In this document: positions 51,518-60,123 of the stretch, piece after piece | Layout of the letters: every line of letters begins with the position of its first letter | Numbering within the stretch: position 1 is the first letter of the stretch | Assembly: GCA_963708775.1 (NCBI GenBank) | Contig: CAVPTI010000011.1 | Span: 98,756-162,755, forward strand | Reading direction: 5' to 3' | DNA from: JAGVSR01 sp963708775 | GTDB taxonomy: Bacteria > Pseudomonadota > Alphaproteobacteria > Rhizobiales > Hyphomicrobiaceae | DNA length: 64,000 bases | Made by a program: the position numbers and the translations under genes | Notes under the pieces: model-generated | What the model was told of the DNA's origin: nothing | Databases searched by the model: none | What the model saw: the letters and a program-made list of their open reading frames with translations, nothing else

Positions 51518-53252
51518 TCACAGGAAGCCGAGATGACGTCGCTGAAGCGACCATTCGCGAGGCAACGTGTGTGTCTTCGTGATGAAGTTCCTCGCCGTTA
51601 GCGTCGTCGGATGACGACCGTCGAGAACGGCTGCAATGATATCTGGTGCGAGGAAACTGATCCGCAGAAGTGCCGTGATGTAGTTGGCGTTCGTTTTGAT
51701 CCGCCGCGCGGATGCTTCGATGCTCTCGCCGGTCCCGTTGAATATCTTTTCTCGGACATCAAAAGCTTTGACGAACAAATTGATCAGCGTGGTGTTCGGT
51801 GCTTGCGCTGTCGCAGCGCGCACGACAAGTCGCATGCCTTGTCCTGCGCGCTTCAATGCGGCGTCCACTTTCAAGACGATAGGGTCCTGGCCGCTGCCGA
51901 TCTCGCCGCGTCTCCTGGCCTCCGGCTTTCCGGGTTGCGTTAGCGCATCGAAGACCTGCAACCGGTCGATCTCGACGTCGATGTGCTCGGGTTGAATGAC
52001 GACCCGACTGACGATGCTCCGGATCAGCGCCCTGCGTTCCGTTGGTGACCGCTGTTCCCAACCACGCGCGAGGTCCGCAGCGCTGCTTAAGATTTGCTGC
52101 TTTGGCACCTTTTCAAAGCCGATGTCCAGAAAGAGCTTCGAGGACGGCGGGGCCCGACGAAAGGAAGTCCTTGATCGTTTTCCCGACAAGCGTTTCGATA
52201 TCGCTCGCCGGGACACGGCGACCGCGCGGTGCTGCGGCTCTCGGCCCCGTGATCAAGTTGTTGGAGACGTAATACCGATAGCGCTTGCCAGTTTTCACGG
52301 CATGGCTCGGTGTTAAGCGACAGCCATCTCCGTCATACAGAATGCCCGTCAGCAGGCTCGGCTCTTGAACTCCAACGGCGGCCTCACGGTCATGCGTGTT
52401 GTCCTCGAGCCGCTTCGCAACCGCATCCCAGAGCGGCCGATCGATGATCGGCGGGTGTTCGCCCGGATATGCCGTGTCCTTATGGACGATCTCGCCGAGG
52501 TAGATCCGGTTCTTGAGCATGTGATAGAGCGCCCCGCGGGCCAACGGCTTTCCACCCGTCGCCTTGCCGTGTTTGTCGATCCGCTGTTTGGAGACGATGC
52601 CCTGCTGGCTGAGGTCTTGCCGTAAGGCGGACACAGCACCGAGTTCGAGGTAACGCCGAAAGATGTGCCTGACGGTTTCTGCCTCGTGCGGCGTGATCAC
52701 GAGTTTTCGGTCGCGCACATCATATCCCAGCGGCGGATAGCCACCCATCCACATGCCCTTCTTCTTGGACGCCGCGATCTTGTCGCGAATGCGTTCACCG
52801 GCGATTTCGCGCTCGAACTGGGCGAAGGAGAGGAGCACGTTGAGCGTCAGGCGGCCCATGGACGAGGTTGTGTTGAACTGCTGCGTCACGGAGACGAACG
52901 AGACGGACGACGCGTCGAATATTTCCACGATCTTGGCGAAGTCTGCCAGGGAGCGGGTCAGCCGATCAACCTTGTAGACGACAACACAATCCACTTTGCC
53001 ATCACGGACGTCTTTGAAAAGACGTTGCACCGAGGGACGCTCAAGCGTGGCGCCCGAAATGCCGCCATCGTCATACATCTCAGGAAGTGCAATCCAACCG
53101 GCATGGCGCTGGCTCAGGATATAGGCCTCGCACGCCTCTCGCTGGGCATCGAGTGAGTTGAAATCCTGCTCCAAGCCCTCTTCAGAAGATTTGCGGGTGT
53201 AGATCGCGCAGCGTAAGCGCTGGGTTTTCGTCGCGGCCGAGGCATTAGTCAT
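51518..53252 (-). pseudogene. large serine recombinase, single frameshift
   Basis: Site-specific recombinase of about 575 residues after correction. Resolvase domain with the nucleophile Ser22 in Y-T-R-K-S-S-E-E, D-R-L-T-R-S-L-A-D-F and Q-F-E-R-E-I-A-G-E-R-I-R-D-K; the recombinase domain (P-P-L-G-Y, L-x-x-L-Y-H-M-L-K-N-R-I-Y-L-G) and zinc-ribbon-like part follow to about residue 370. The C-terminal part, with L-D-I-G-F-E-K-V-P-K-Q-Q, is in another frame; the two join near 52120-52140 if one T of a CTTTC run is dropped. Such enzymes integrate or excise mobile DNA. The gene follows DUF2924 with an 8-base overlap. Confidence 0.85.
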
Positions 53253-53729
53253 TTTTGCCCTCCCGCAAGCGGGCGGCCGGCGACTGAGTTCGCGCTCTCA
53301 AACCGAAGAAGCGCGGGCCGGACCAATGTGCGCCGGTGATCGCCTTGGCGATTTTGCTCAAGGACGCGTAGGTCTGCCCCCGCCATTCGAAGCCGTCAGC
53401 CAAGACTTGAACCTCATGGGTTGTTCCGTTCCACTCGCGCAGGAGCGTCGTTCCGGGCTTGAAAGCGGCCTGCCGTTCAAGCTTGCTTCCGGCACCTGAG
53501 GCGCTTTGATCAGACAAGATTTTGAGACGCCGAAGGGTCGGCTTTGAAAGCCCGCCGTGAACGGCCTCCTGGATCTTGTAGGCGATGCCGCGGATCAGGA
53601 GATCCGACTGAGTCTGTGCGGCGGCGGCTTTCGATAAAGCCGCCGCCATTCTGTTCGCAGTTCTGGGAGACCGAGTGTCTCGATCGCTATCAGCTTGGCT
53701 TCGAGGTCGGTGTGTAACGAACCATCCAT
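53245..53729 (-). pseudogene. DUF2924 protein of the recombinase module, single frameshift
   Basis: The first frame starts at 53729 with M-D-G-S-L-H-T-D-L-E-A-K-L and reaches L-Y-R-K-P-P-P-H-R-L-S-R. The second continues D-L-L-I-R-G-I-A-Y-K-I-Q-E, then F-K-P-G-T-T-L-L-R-E-W-N-G-T-T-H-E-V, G-F-E-W-R-G-Q-T-Y and T-G-A-H-W-S-G-P-R-F-F-G-L, the DUF2924 signature. The join is at about 53604 and needs one added G. The stop overlaps the recombinase start. This family is found almost only next to such recombinases; its role is unknown. Confidence 0.8.
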
Positions 53730-53731
53730 CG

Positions 53732-54097
53732 TTAGCGACCGCGCTTTGTGTCGATGCGGTAGCGGCGCAGCTCGCCCGCGGTCTTCGACGAAGTGAGCGC
53801 GAGGCCGAGCTTCTTCTTGATCGTGCCTGCCAGGAACCCACGCACGCTGTGCTGCTGCCAGCCGGAGGCTTCCATCATTTCCGTGATGGTGGCGCCGTCG
53901 CGCCGGCGCAGAAGTGTCAGGATGCGATCGTGTTTCGTGACGCGCGCGGCATGCTGCTCGTCGCTGGAATCTACCTTGCTTGCGACGGTGTGCTTTGAAG
54001 AAGGCTTTTCAGTTGCCTTGGGCTTGTCGCTTTTGGCAGAGGTCGCGGGCTTAGTTCGTTTGGTCTGGGTCGAGACGCGGGCTTCAATCGCATTCAT
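53732..54097 (-). CDS. DUF3489 protein of the recombinase module
   Basis: 121 residues. A basic Lys/Ser/Thr-rich first half and a winged-helix-like C-terminal half: T-K-H-D-R-I-L-T-L-L-R-R-R-D-G-A-T-I-T-E-M-M-E-A-S-G-W-Q-Q-H-S-V-R-G-F-L-A-G-T-I-K-K-K-L-G, the DUF3489 signature. It is first in the DUF3489-DUF2924-recombinase order common in alphaproteobacterial mobile islands. Perhaps a DNA-binding regulator (inference). Confidence 0.85.
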   Translation of the reverse strand: MNAIEARVSTQTKRTKPATSAKSDKPKATEKPSSKHTVASKVDSSDEQHAARVTKHDRILTLLRRRDGATITEMMEASGWQQHSVRGFLAGTIKKKLGLALTSSKTAGELRRYRIDTKRGR

Positions 54098-54699
54098 GGT
54101 GGGCTCCGAGGGTTCAGGGAGCGCCCCTATCGGCGCTGCCACCACCCAAAGCCCCGCATTCCGCGAGGCGAGCCCTGAAATATCGGCACCCGGCTAACCG
54201 GCGCCCGTCGCACCACCAATGCGTCCTTTGCGGCAGAAGTCGAGGCCAAGCTTCGCTGCAAAACCGCGAATTCGGAGCCTCAGTTAAGGACGGATAAGAC
54301 CGGTTATGGAGGTCAAGCGGACTTCTTTCGGCTTCCAACGAAACGGCGCTTTTGACCCTGAGCGGCCCAACACATGGGCGATATCGAGCACGTCTGCTAT
54401 GCCTTGCGAACCTGTCGATCGGAGATGGTCGAACTTCGAGCCACAATCAGTTTGTTACTCAAAGCCGCCAACCGCTTCAAGACAACCATGAGTGTGGCAA
54501 ACGAAATTTGGCTGACACCTCAACCTAGGCACCTGCTCATCGGACGGTTGCTGGCCACCAAGCCGACCGACCCGCACATTTCCAGCTATGTCTCACGAAA
54601 AATCAGTCCTTCGCCAGCCCGTGATGATCACGACGCAATCTGTCGACGTTGCCTCCGACAGTCACCGCATGTGAATACAGTCCGACCCGCAAATCTGCG
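54098..54699. other. gene-free stretch between the recombinase module and the catabolic cluster
   Basis: 602 bases. Frames of up to about 110 codons exist on both strands, but none has a ribosome site or recognisable protein pattern. It may hold the promoter of DUF3489 and a junction between two inserted segments. I see no att-like direct repeat. Confidence 0.45.
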
Positions 54700-55484
54700 C
54701 TAGGTCTCGCTCACTCGGCTCGAGTAGGAGTATTCAAGCGGCGGAACCTCAACCTTACCCTTCTCAACGATTGCAGACAGATCTTCCACCATCCATTCGA
54801 AGAGTTTCTTGCCTTGTTCAGCGTTCGCCAGACTGGGTTTGCCCGTCACGCCGTTGAGAATCTCTGCCATCGACCGGGTGCGCGAAAACCAATCCGGCTG
54901 TCCGGTCCGGATCATCGGCGGAAGCAATTTTTTCCGGTCGCGCGATCTGGGGCGCGACCGCCAACATGAGTGAGGTCTCGGATGCGTTTGCGTGCCAGTC
55001 CTCGGCGTCGGAAAAGTTTACCTTCTTGACCCGCTCGCTCAACATCGGCGTGTTGATGACGGTTACCATCATGTCGTCATGCTCGGCCCGAAGCATTTCT
55101 AGTGCACAGCGCAAAGGTGCTGCGTTCGTGACGTGGGTGTTGATAATGAACAGACGGCGAATGCCACTGTGATAGGCCCAGTCGCCGATTTCCTTGGTTA
55201 GCTGGATTAGCGTAATGGGTTGCAACGCTATGGTGCCGGGCCAGCGCCTGCTGTGTCCGAGAGAACAGCCGTAAGGCATGGTGGGAAGAACGGGAACCTT
55301 CGTGCGCTCTCCCACTGCTTTACAAAGCACATCCGCCAGCGCTGTATCCATGCCTGTTGTGAGCTGCGGGCCGTGTTGTTCCGTCGCTCCGACCGGCAAG
55401 ATTGCCGAATTGCCAGCTGCGCGAATGTCGCCGGGAAGCTCTTCCCATGTCTCTCAGCTCACAGCATTCCTTGCTCCACTTTGT
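54700..55484 (-). pseudogene. creatininase-family amidohydrolase, frameshifted
   Basis: Metal-ligand motifs in order: G-A-T-E-Q-H-G-P (Glu, His), T-G-M-D-T-A-L-A-D (Asp), I-N-T-H-V-T-N in place of the usual N-G-H-G-G-N, and N-A-S-E-T-S-L-M-L (Glu). Upstream in the same frame W-E-E-L-P-G-D-I-R-A-A-G-N-S-A-I-L-P-V is recognisable but an in-frame TGA lies just before it, so the first codons are damaged. Near 54890-54905 a second shift leads to R-T-R-S-M-A-E-I-L-N-G-V-T-G and the end E-Y-S-Y-S-S-R-V-S-E-T. The family hydrolyses cyclic amides or amides (creatinine, formylamines). It is the last gene of the gmaS strand. Confidence 0.75.
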
Positions 55485-55521
55485 TGACGGCAAACCCAAT
55501 CAAGTATTGCCGCTACCGGGC

Positions 55522-56887
55522 TCAGAAGAACTTGAGATACCGTGCCCGCTCCCAATCGGACACGTGGTTCAGATAACTGATCCACTCATCTTGCTTATAG
55601 TCGAGCCAAGCCTTGTGCATTGAAGCGCCGAATACCGTCTTGGTGAGGGGGTCTTCAGCAAAGGCCTCCAAGGCTTCACCCAGCGTTGTCGGCAGCCGGT
55701 GGATGCCGAGTTTCGTCAGCTCTTCCGGGCTTTTCAAGTACATGTTTTCGGTGTGCGGCTCACCAGGATCGGCCTTCTCTGCAATCCCCTCAAGACCAGC
55801 GGCTAACACAAGCGCAGCGCCGAGATAAGGATTGCATGCACTGTCGGTTGCACGCAGCTCCACGCGTCCGCCTCCCAGCGGAATACGCAGCGTGTTTGTA
55901 CGATTATTGTTGCCGTAACACGCCCGACACCGGTGCCCAAGTGAAACCAGACATGGAACCGCGATATGAAGCGCTTGTAGCTGTTGACCGTCGGTGCGAC
56001 GACCGCACAAATTGCGGGAAGATGCTTCAAGACGCCGGCAAGGAACTGATAACCGAGGTGGGACAAGCCGCAACCGCGCGGATCCTTTGGGTCGGCAAAC
56101 AAGTTTTTGCCAGTTTTTTTGTCGGCCATGGAGATATCAAAGTGCGCCCGCTTCCCGCGCGGTCAGCATATGGCTTGGGCATGAACGTCGCAAATGCACC
56201 ATGCTTGCGGGCAATTTCATGAGCCATCATCCGGAAGAAGGCGAAGCGGTCAGCCATGGCGAGCGCGTCGAAGTACTTAAAATCGACTTCGAACTGGCCA
56301 ATCCCATCTTCATGGTCGAAACTATAGACGTCCCAACCAAGACCATTCATCGCGTCGACTAGTTCGCTCATCCAACCCATGTTATCGAGCATGCGAACGA
56401 CGTCGTAAGCCGGCTTATCTAGATTCTTGCGCGCAGAGACGGGGCGAAAGCCCGTAGCAGCCGCCGGATCGTCTTGCAGAACGAAAAATTCAGCTTCCAT
56501 GCCAAGATTGAATGTGTAGCCCTTGCTGGCAGCCTGTTCGGTAGTGCGCCTCAAAATATTTCGGCTGCAAGCTTCAAAGGGAACTCCCTTGCAGTACAAA
56601 TTGCTGGCGAACCAGGCGACATCCTTCTGCCATGGCAACACGATGCAAGAGGCCGGATCGGGATGTGAAGCGACTTCTTCATCACTGACATCTTGGGGGA
56701 TGCCTTCGAGTGCGGCACCCGTGCACAGTTCCGACCCCGACATCATCCGTACGAGATGCGAGATGGGCACGACCTTTCCTTTTGGGACGCCGTGCAAGTC
56801 GACATAGCTTGCGAACATGAACTTTACGCCCTGATCTTCCAGCTTGCTGGCAAGGGCTTTTGTCGGTTCATCCAGACTGGTGTCCAT
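55522..56887 (-). pseudogene. gmaS: glutamate-methylamine ligase (gamma-glutamylmethylamide synthetase), frameshifted
   Basis: Glutamine-synthetase-like enzyme joining methylamine (or another alkylamine) to glutamate with ATP, first step of the N-methylglutamate pathway. N-terminal frame: V-K-F-M-F-A-S-Y-V-D-L-H-G-V-P-K-G-K, L-G-M-E-A-E-F-F-V-L, W-D-V-Y-S-F-D-H-E-D-G-I-G-Q-F-E, H-G-A-F-A-T-F-M-P-K-P. Then I-S-M-A-D-K-K-T-G-K-N-L-F in the second frame, a short stretch S-M-S-G-F-T-W-A-P-V in a third, and C-Y-G-N-N-N-R-T-N-T-L-R-I-P-L-G-G-G-R-V-E-L-R to D-E-W-I-S-Y-L-N-H-V-S-D-W-E-R-A-R-Y-L-K-F-F. Shifts at about 56147 (G run), 55975 and 55932. Otherwise full length (about 450 residues). The GmaS-type segments, not GlnA, decide the assignment; the true amine is not known. 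Confidence 0.85.
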
Positions 56888-56960
56888 GTCGTAATTCTCC
56901 TCTCAGCTCTTGCAGCGCAAATGGTTCTGGAGTTGGCCGTCCCACTTCCGTAGCAACATT

Positions 56961-56978
56961 TAATTAATCGTTCAATGA
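56961..56978. promoter_or_regulatory. inverted repeat 1, candidate TetR operator upstream of gmaS
   Basis: TAATTAA-TCGT-TCAATGA, 6 of 7 matches in each arm to TAATTGA-N4-TCAATTA, 74 bases before the gmaS start and 26 bases after the stop of the flavoprotein gene. Confidence 0.5.
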
Positions 56979-57003
56979 AATTTTTCGGATGCAGGCCGTT
57001 GAG

Positions 57004-57632
57004 CTAGCCCCAAACTTTTCCAGACCGCGGCGTGTCGATTTGATAGTCGGTCGCGTGGCGTGTGAGAAACTGCGGCCGAAACGGCGCGCTAAGCCGATGG
57101 GATCATTCGGATCTTGCGCCACGTCACCACGTGCATTGCCAAAACCGTGCACCACGCCGACGAAGGTTGATCGCGTGTAGCGTGAGTATTCCTGCATCTG
57201 GCAGACAATTCCACCTGAGACCATGGGAAACGTTTCTTCGGAAACTCAGCACCAAGCCGACGCGTTTCCCGCTCATGCCTTTTATGACTTCGGCGGAGCG
57301 CGGGTATGATGCTGCGTAGTAACAAAACGTGCGATCAAAAAAGGCTTTGAGCTGCGCCGACATGCCGTACCAGTAAATGGGTGTCGCGGCGATGAAGCCA
57401 TGAGCTGCAGAAAATCGTTGAGGAAAGAGGATCTAAATCCATCTTCTATCGCGCATTCGCCGTCGACCTTCCGGCATTGCCGGCAATCCTTAAGAAAGGA
57501 GCCGAGAATGTCGTCGGCATAGACAATCTTATCTTCGTGACCGGCCTCAATGAGCCCATCGCGAACCGATGTTGCAAGTGTAGCAGAGTTGCCATTCTTC
57601 CGCGGGCTCGACGACAAAACGTAGGCCTTCAT
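57004..57632 (-). pseudogene. NAD(P)H-dependent flavoprotein oxidoreductase (flavodoxin-like), frameshifted
   Basis: Starts M-K-A-Y-V-L-S-S-S-P-R-K-N-G-N-S-A-T-L, the FMN-phosphate loop of the NADPH-dependent FMN reductase/flavodoxin-2 fold. C-R-Q-C-R-K-V-D-G-E-C follows. The second frame gives H-G-F-I-A-A-T-P-I-Y-W-Y-G-M-S-A-Q-L-K-A-F-F-D-R-T. The third gives S-E-E-T-F-P-M-V-S-G-G-I-V-C-Q-M and D-P-N-D-P-I-G-L-A-R-R, and a last one F-L-T-R-H-A-T-D-Y-Q-I-D-T-P-R-S-G-K-V-W-G before TAG at 57004-57006. Shifts near 57405, 57243 (TTT run) and 57068. About 205 residues if corrected. Confidence 0.7.
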
Positions 57633-58061
57633 TCGCGATCTCCAAACGCAGTTCGCTGCTGTGGAAGTCTGACCAATCTGTTGAGAGCCATCGTGATGTA
57701 GCGTATTGACCCCGATCCTATTCTTCTTGAGTGCGATCGCAGGGGCACTGTCCCAAGCCACAACGCTAGCATCGCACCCCCGCAAGCGCCGGCGAGTGCG
57801 TTTTCAAGTTTTTGAACCGCCGGAAGCAGATGGGTCTTGCGCGTTCCGCCATCAATGAGTAATTGATCGATGAATTAACTTGATTTCGCCGCATGGCGAA
57901 TTGAGAAAGCAGAGGCTGCGCGGTGTCAATCGTGAGAATGAGTTGCTGCGCCCGCTTGTATTTCGCCTTCCAATGCGCGTGTCTCATCTACGTTTATTGG
58001 AACACTGCTGCACTGAGGAAGCTATGGCTAGCCAACGTCATAAAGAAGCGTCAAGTTGGCA
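57633..58061. other. divergent promoter region between flavoprotein gene and tetR
   Basis: 429 bases. It holds overlapping dyads at 57851-57877 (below). The rest shows no coding pattern that I can defend. Confidence 0.5.
57851..57877. promoter_or_regulatory. inverted repeat 2, candidate TetR operator with overlapping dyad
   Basis: TAATTGA-TCGA-TGAATTA (57860-57877) matches the common pattern with one arm mismatch. It overlaps a second perfect dyad ATCAAT-N5-ATTGAT (57851-57867). It lies between the divergent flavoprotein and tetR genes. Confidence 0.55.
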
Positions 58062-58716
58062 ATGTGTTGTCTCTCACCCAGAGGCCGCAAGCCCGCTTTG
58101 GTTCGGAACACTGAGTACGCCATCGGCCGTGAAAAAGAGTTCCTCCACGCTGCACTGGAGCTTTTTGCTAAGCGGAATTTTGCATCTGTAACGATCAAGA
58201 TATTGCTCAGTCGCTCGGCGTCAACACGGGGCTCATCTACTATTACTTTGAGAGTAAGACGGACCTTTTCGCGCGACAATTGCATACGCGGTCGCAGAAC
58301 GCATTCGCCAACATGCGAACACTGGAAGAGAACCACTCGGACCCAGCCAAGCTGCTCGCTGCTTGGCTCACAGATTATGTCGACAAATACGCAGAAATCC
58401 ATCGCTTTGTGAAAATCGCGTTGGATTTCCAAGGGTCTCACGAGGGTGACCCGCAGATCGAGGCGACGATCGCGAGCTTCTATTCAAGGGAACGCGAGTT
58501 GCTGGCACGATCAATTCGCCAGGGCATTGAACAGGGGCTCTTCACACCTGTTGACCCGATTCAACAGCCAATTTCATCTCGACGCATCTACGGCTGCATG
58601 GTACGTTCGGTTATCTTGCAGGATTCTAACTGAAGCTCTCGGTGACAGATCTGCATCGCCAAGTCCTTGAAATGCTGCTCGCACTGGCACCGCAAAAAGC
58701 TTCGCGCAGACGCTGA
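58062..58716 (+). pseudogene. TetR-family transcriptional regulator, frameshifted
   Basis: Helix-turn-helix start E-F-L-H-A-A-L-E-L-F-A-K-R-N-F-A-S-V-T-I-K, then after a lost G near 58197 D-I-A-Q-S-L-G-V-N-T-G-L-I-Y-Y-Y-F-E-S-K-T-D-L-F in the next frame, running through a helical ligand domain (N-H-S-D-P-A-K-L-L-A-A-W-L-T-D-Y-V) to about 58620. The likely end, L-H-R-Q-V-L-E-M-L-L-A-L-A-P-Q-K-A-S-R-R-R with TGA at 58714-58716, is in a third frame. The start is uncertain (ATG 58062 is the best in-frame codon). It is placed centrally among three matching inverted repeats, so it probably controls its neighbours. Confidence 0.75.
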
Positions 58717-58792
58717 CGCGCGATCCAATCGCCATCCTGGACTGCGTGCGGTCTCAACAGGCCGCGTATCTTTACGCGCCCGCCCAACAAAA

Positions 58793-58810
58793 TAATTGAC
58801 TGATCAATTA
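58793..58810. promoter_or_regulatory. inverted repeat 3, candidate TetR operator upstream of phosphoesterase-permease genes
   Basis: TAATTGA-CTGA-TCAATTA, both 7-base arms perfect. It lies 77 bases after tetR and 280 bases before the phosphoesterase start. Confidence 0.6.
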
Positions 58811-58980
58811 AAACTTCGCACATTGCCGTTCAACCGCACGTGCCCATTCGAATGAATGGGCACAGTGTCAGGTTTGAGTACGGGGAGTGAATACGCCGAT
58901 CGGCGAAGAGACAGCTTAAGGCAAGGAGATAGGTCCGTCCGGTGTGCGAGCCGGGCCGTGTGATCGGAAAAGATCATCTG

Positions 58981-59073
58981 ATGTTCAACGTCGCGCTCGA
59001 GATGACCGAGTGGAGGAGCAAGCGCTACATAAGTCTGCCGTTGAAAATGACCTACCACTTTCCCAGGCTCTGA
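58981..59073 (+). CDS. possible 30-residue leader peptide
   Basis: ATG 58981 to TGA 59073, preceded by GGAAAAG. The product M-F-N-V-A-L-E-M-T-E-W-R-S-K-R-Y-I-S... has no known match and may be a remnant of a lost gene. Listed only because it has a ribosome site and lies in a leader. Confidence 0.25.
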   Translation: MFNVALEMTEWRSKRYISLPLKMTYHFPRL

Positions 59074-59089
59074 CGCTGGAGGGTAAAAA

Positions 59090-60073
59090 TTGTTTTGGCG
59101 CAAAAAAACAAACGGCGCAGGAGCGGAGTTGAAGATGTTCTTCGCCTCCGATCTTCATGGCTCGAATGTCTGCTTCAAAAAGTTCGTCAACAGCGCGCAA
59201 TTCTATGGCGCTGACGTTCTCGTTCTCGGGGGCGACCTAACCGGAAAAGCCGTCATTCCCATCGCCGAACAGACGGATGGCACGTTTCTCACGTTCCAGC
59301 ATGGTGATGCCATAAAGCTTGCGAGCAAGGCGGAGCTGGACGAGTTCATCAAGCGGCAGGGCAATATGGGTTTCTATCCGACAGTTATGTCGGAAGCCGA
59401 ATATCAGGCCATGAAAGCCGACCCCGAGGCTCAGGCTGCACTTTTCAAAAATCTCGTACTCGAGCGGATCCGGGAGTGGGCGGACATAGCGGCGCAAAAA
59501 CTCAAGGGCACCGACATTCCTCTTATCGCTATCCCGGGCAACGACGACTTCCACGAGATCGACGACATTCTAACTAAGGCACCGCATTTCGGCTTTCACG
59601 AGATGCAGGTTTGCGAGTTCAAAGGCGGCTATCAGATGCTCTTCTGCGGCGGGTCAACCCCGACTTCGTGGGACACAGAACGCGAATATTCTGAGGAGCA
59701 ATATGTTGCGCGCTTTGCGGAACTCATTCCGCAAGTGACCGACATGAGCCGCTGCATATTCAATGTCCACGTACCTCCTTTCGGCACGACGCTCGACGCC
59801 TGCCCAAAGCTCGATCAGAACCTGCAAGTGGTGTACGAGATGGGAATGCCTGCACAAATGCATGCGGGCTGCCGCACATTGGTCGACGTCATCAAAGCTC
59901 ATCAGCCGTTGCTCGGACTCCACGGCCACATTCACGAGGGCCGTGCCCAGATCAATATTGGCAAAACCATCTGTATCAATCCCGGCAGCGTCTATCCGGA
60001 AGGTATTTTGCAAGGCGCAATGATCATTCTGCGAGACGGGCAAGTAAGGACGGCAACGCTAACGCAAGGCTAG
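59090..60073 (+). CDS. metallophosphoesterase, intact gene of the accessory cluster
   Basis: 327 residues from TTG 59090 with GGAGGG 6 bases upstream. Calcineurin-like motifs F-A-S-D-L-H-G-S-N, L-G-G-D-L-T-G-K, I-P-G-N-D-D-F-H (Asp in place of the His of G-N-H-D), N-V-H-V-P-P-F-G-T and G-L-H-G-H-I-H-E-G. Ends I-N-P-G-S-V-Y-P-E-G. A long insert (about 50-130) lies between the second and third motifs. It is the only clearly undamaged gene after 54.7 kb and is followed 51 bases later by the permease. Substrate unknown; a role with gmaS and the permease is inferred from position. Confidence 0.85.
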   Translation: MFWRKKTNGAGAELKMFFASDLHGSNVCFKKFVNSAQFYGADVLVLGGDLTGKAVIPIAEQTDGTFLTFQHGDAIKLASKAELDEFIKRQGNMGFYPTVMSEAEYQAMKADPEAQAALFKNLVLERIREWADIAAQKLKGTDIPLIAIPGNDDFHEIDDILTKAPHFGFHEMQVCEFKGGYQMLFCGGSTPTSWDTEREYSEEQYVARFAELIPQVTDMSRCIFNVHVPPFGTTLDACPKLDQNLQVVYEMGMPAQMHAGCRTLVDVIKAHQPLLGLHGHIHEGRAQINIGKTICINPGSVYPEGILQGAMIILRDGQVRTATLTQG

Positions 60074-60123
60074 ATCGAAATCAGCGCTCGTAAGGAGCCG
60101 TGCAACCTATGAGGAGAGCTCAA

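Larger units (their letters stand above)
58717..59089. other. leader and promoter region of the phosphoesterase-permease pair
   Basis: 373 bases. It contains inverted repeat 3 (58793-58810), a perfect 10-bp hairpin GTGCCCATTC/GAATGGGCAC (58840-58863, loop GAAT) and a possible 30-codon ORF at 58981-59073. No larger gene. Confidence 0.5.

Noticed and set aside
54374..54703. 109-codon plus-strand frame in the gap after DUF3489
   Set aside because: No ribosome site, no hydrophobic or domain pattern, and amino-acid use like a random frame.
55803..56129. separate small gene inside gmaS (MADKKTGKNLF...)
   Set aside because: It is the middle part of GmaS in another frame, continuous with both flanking parts, not an independent gene.
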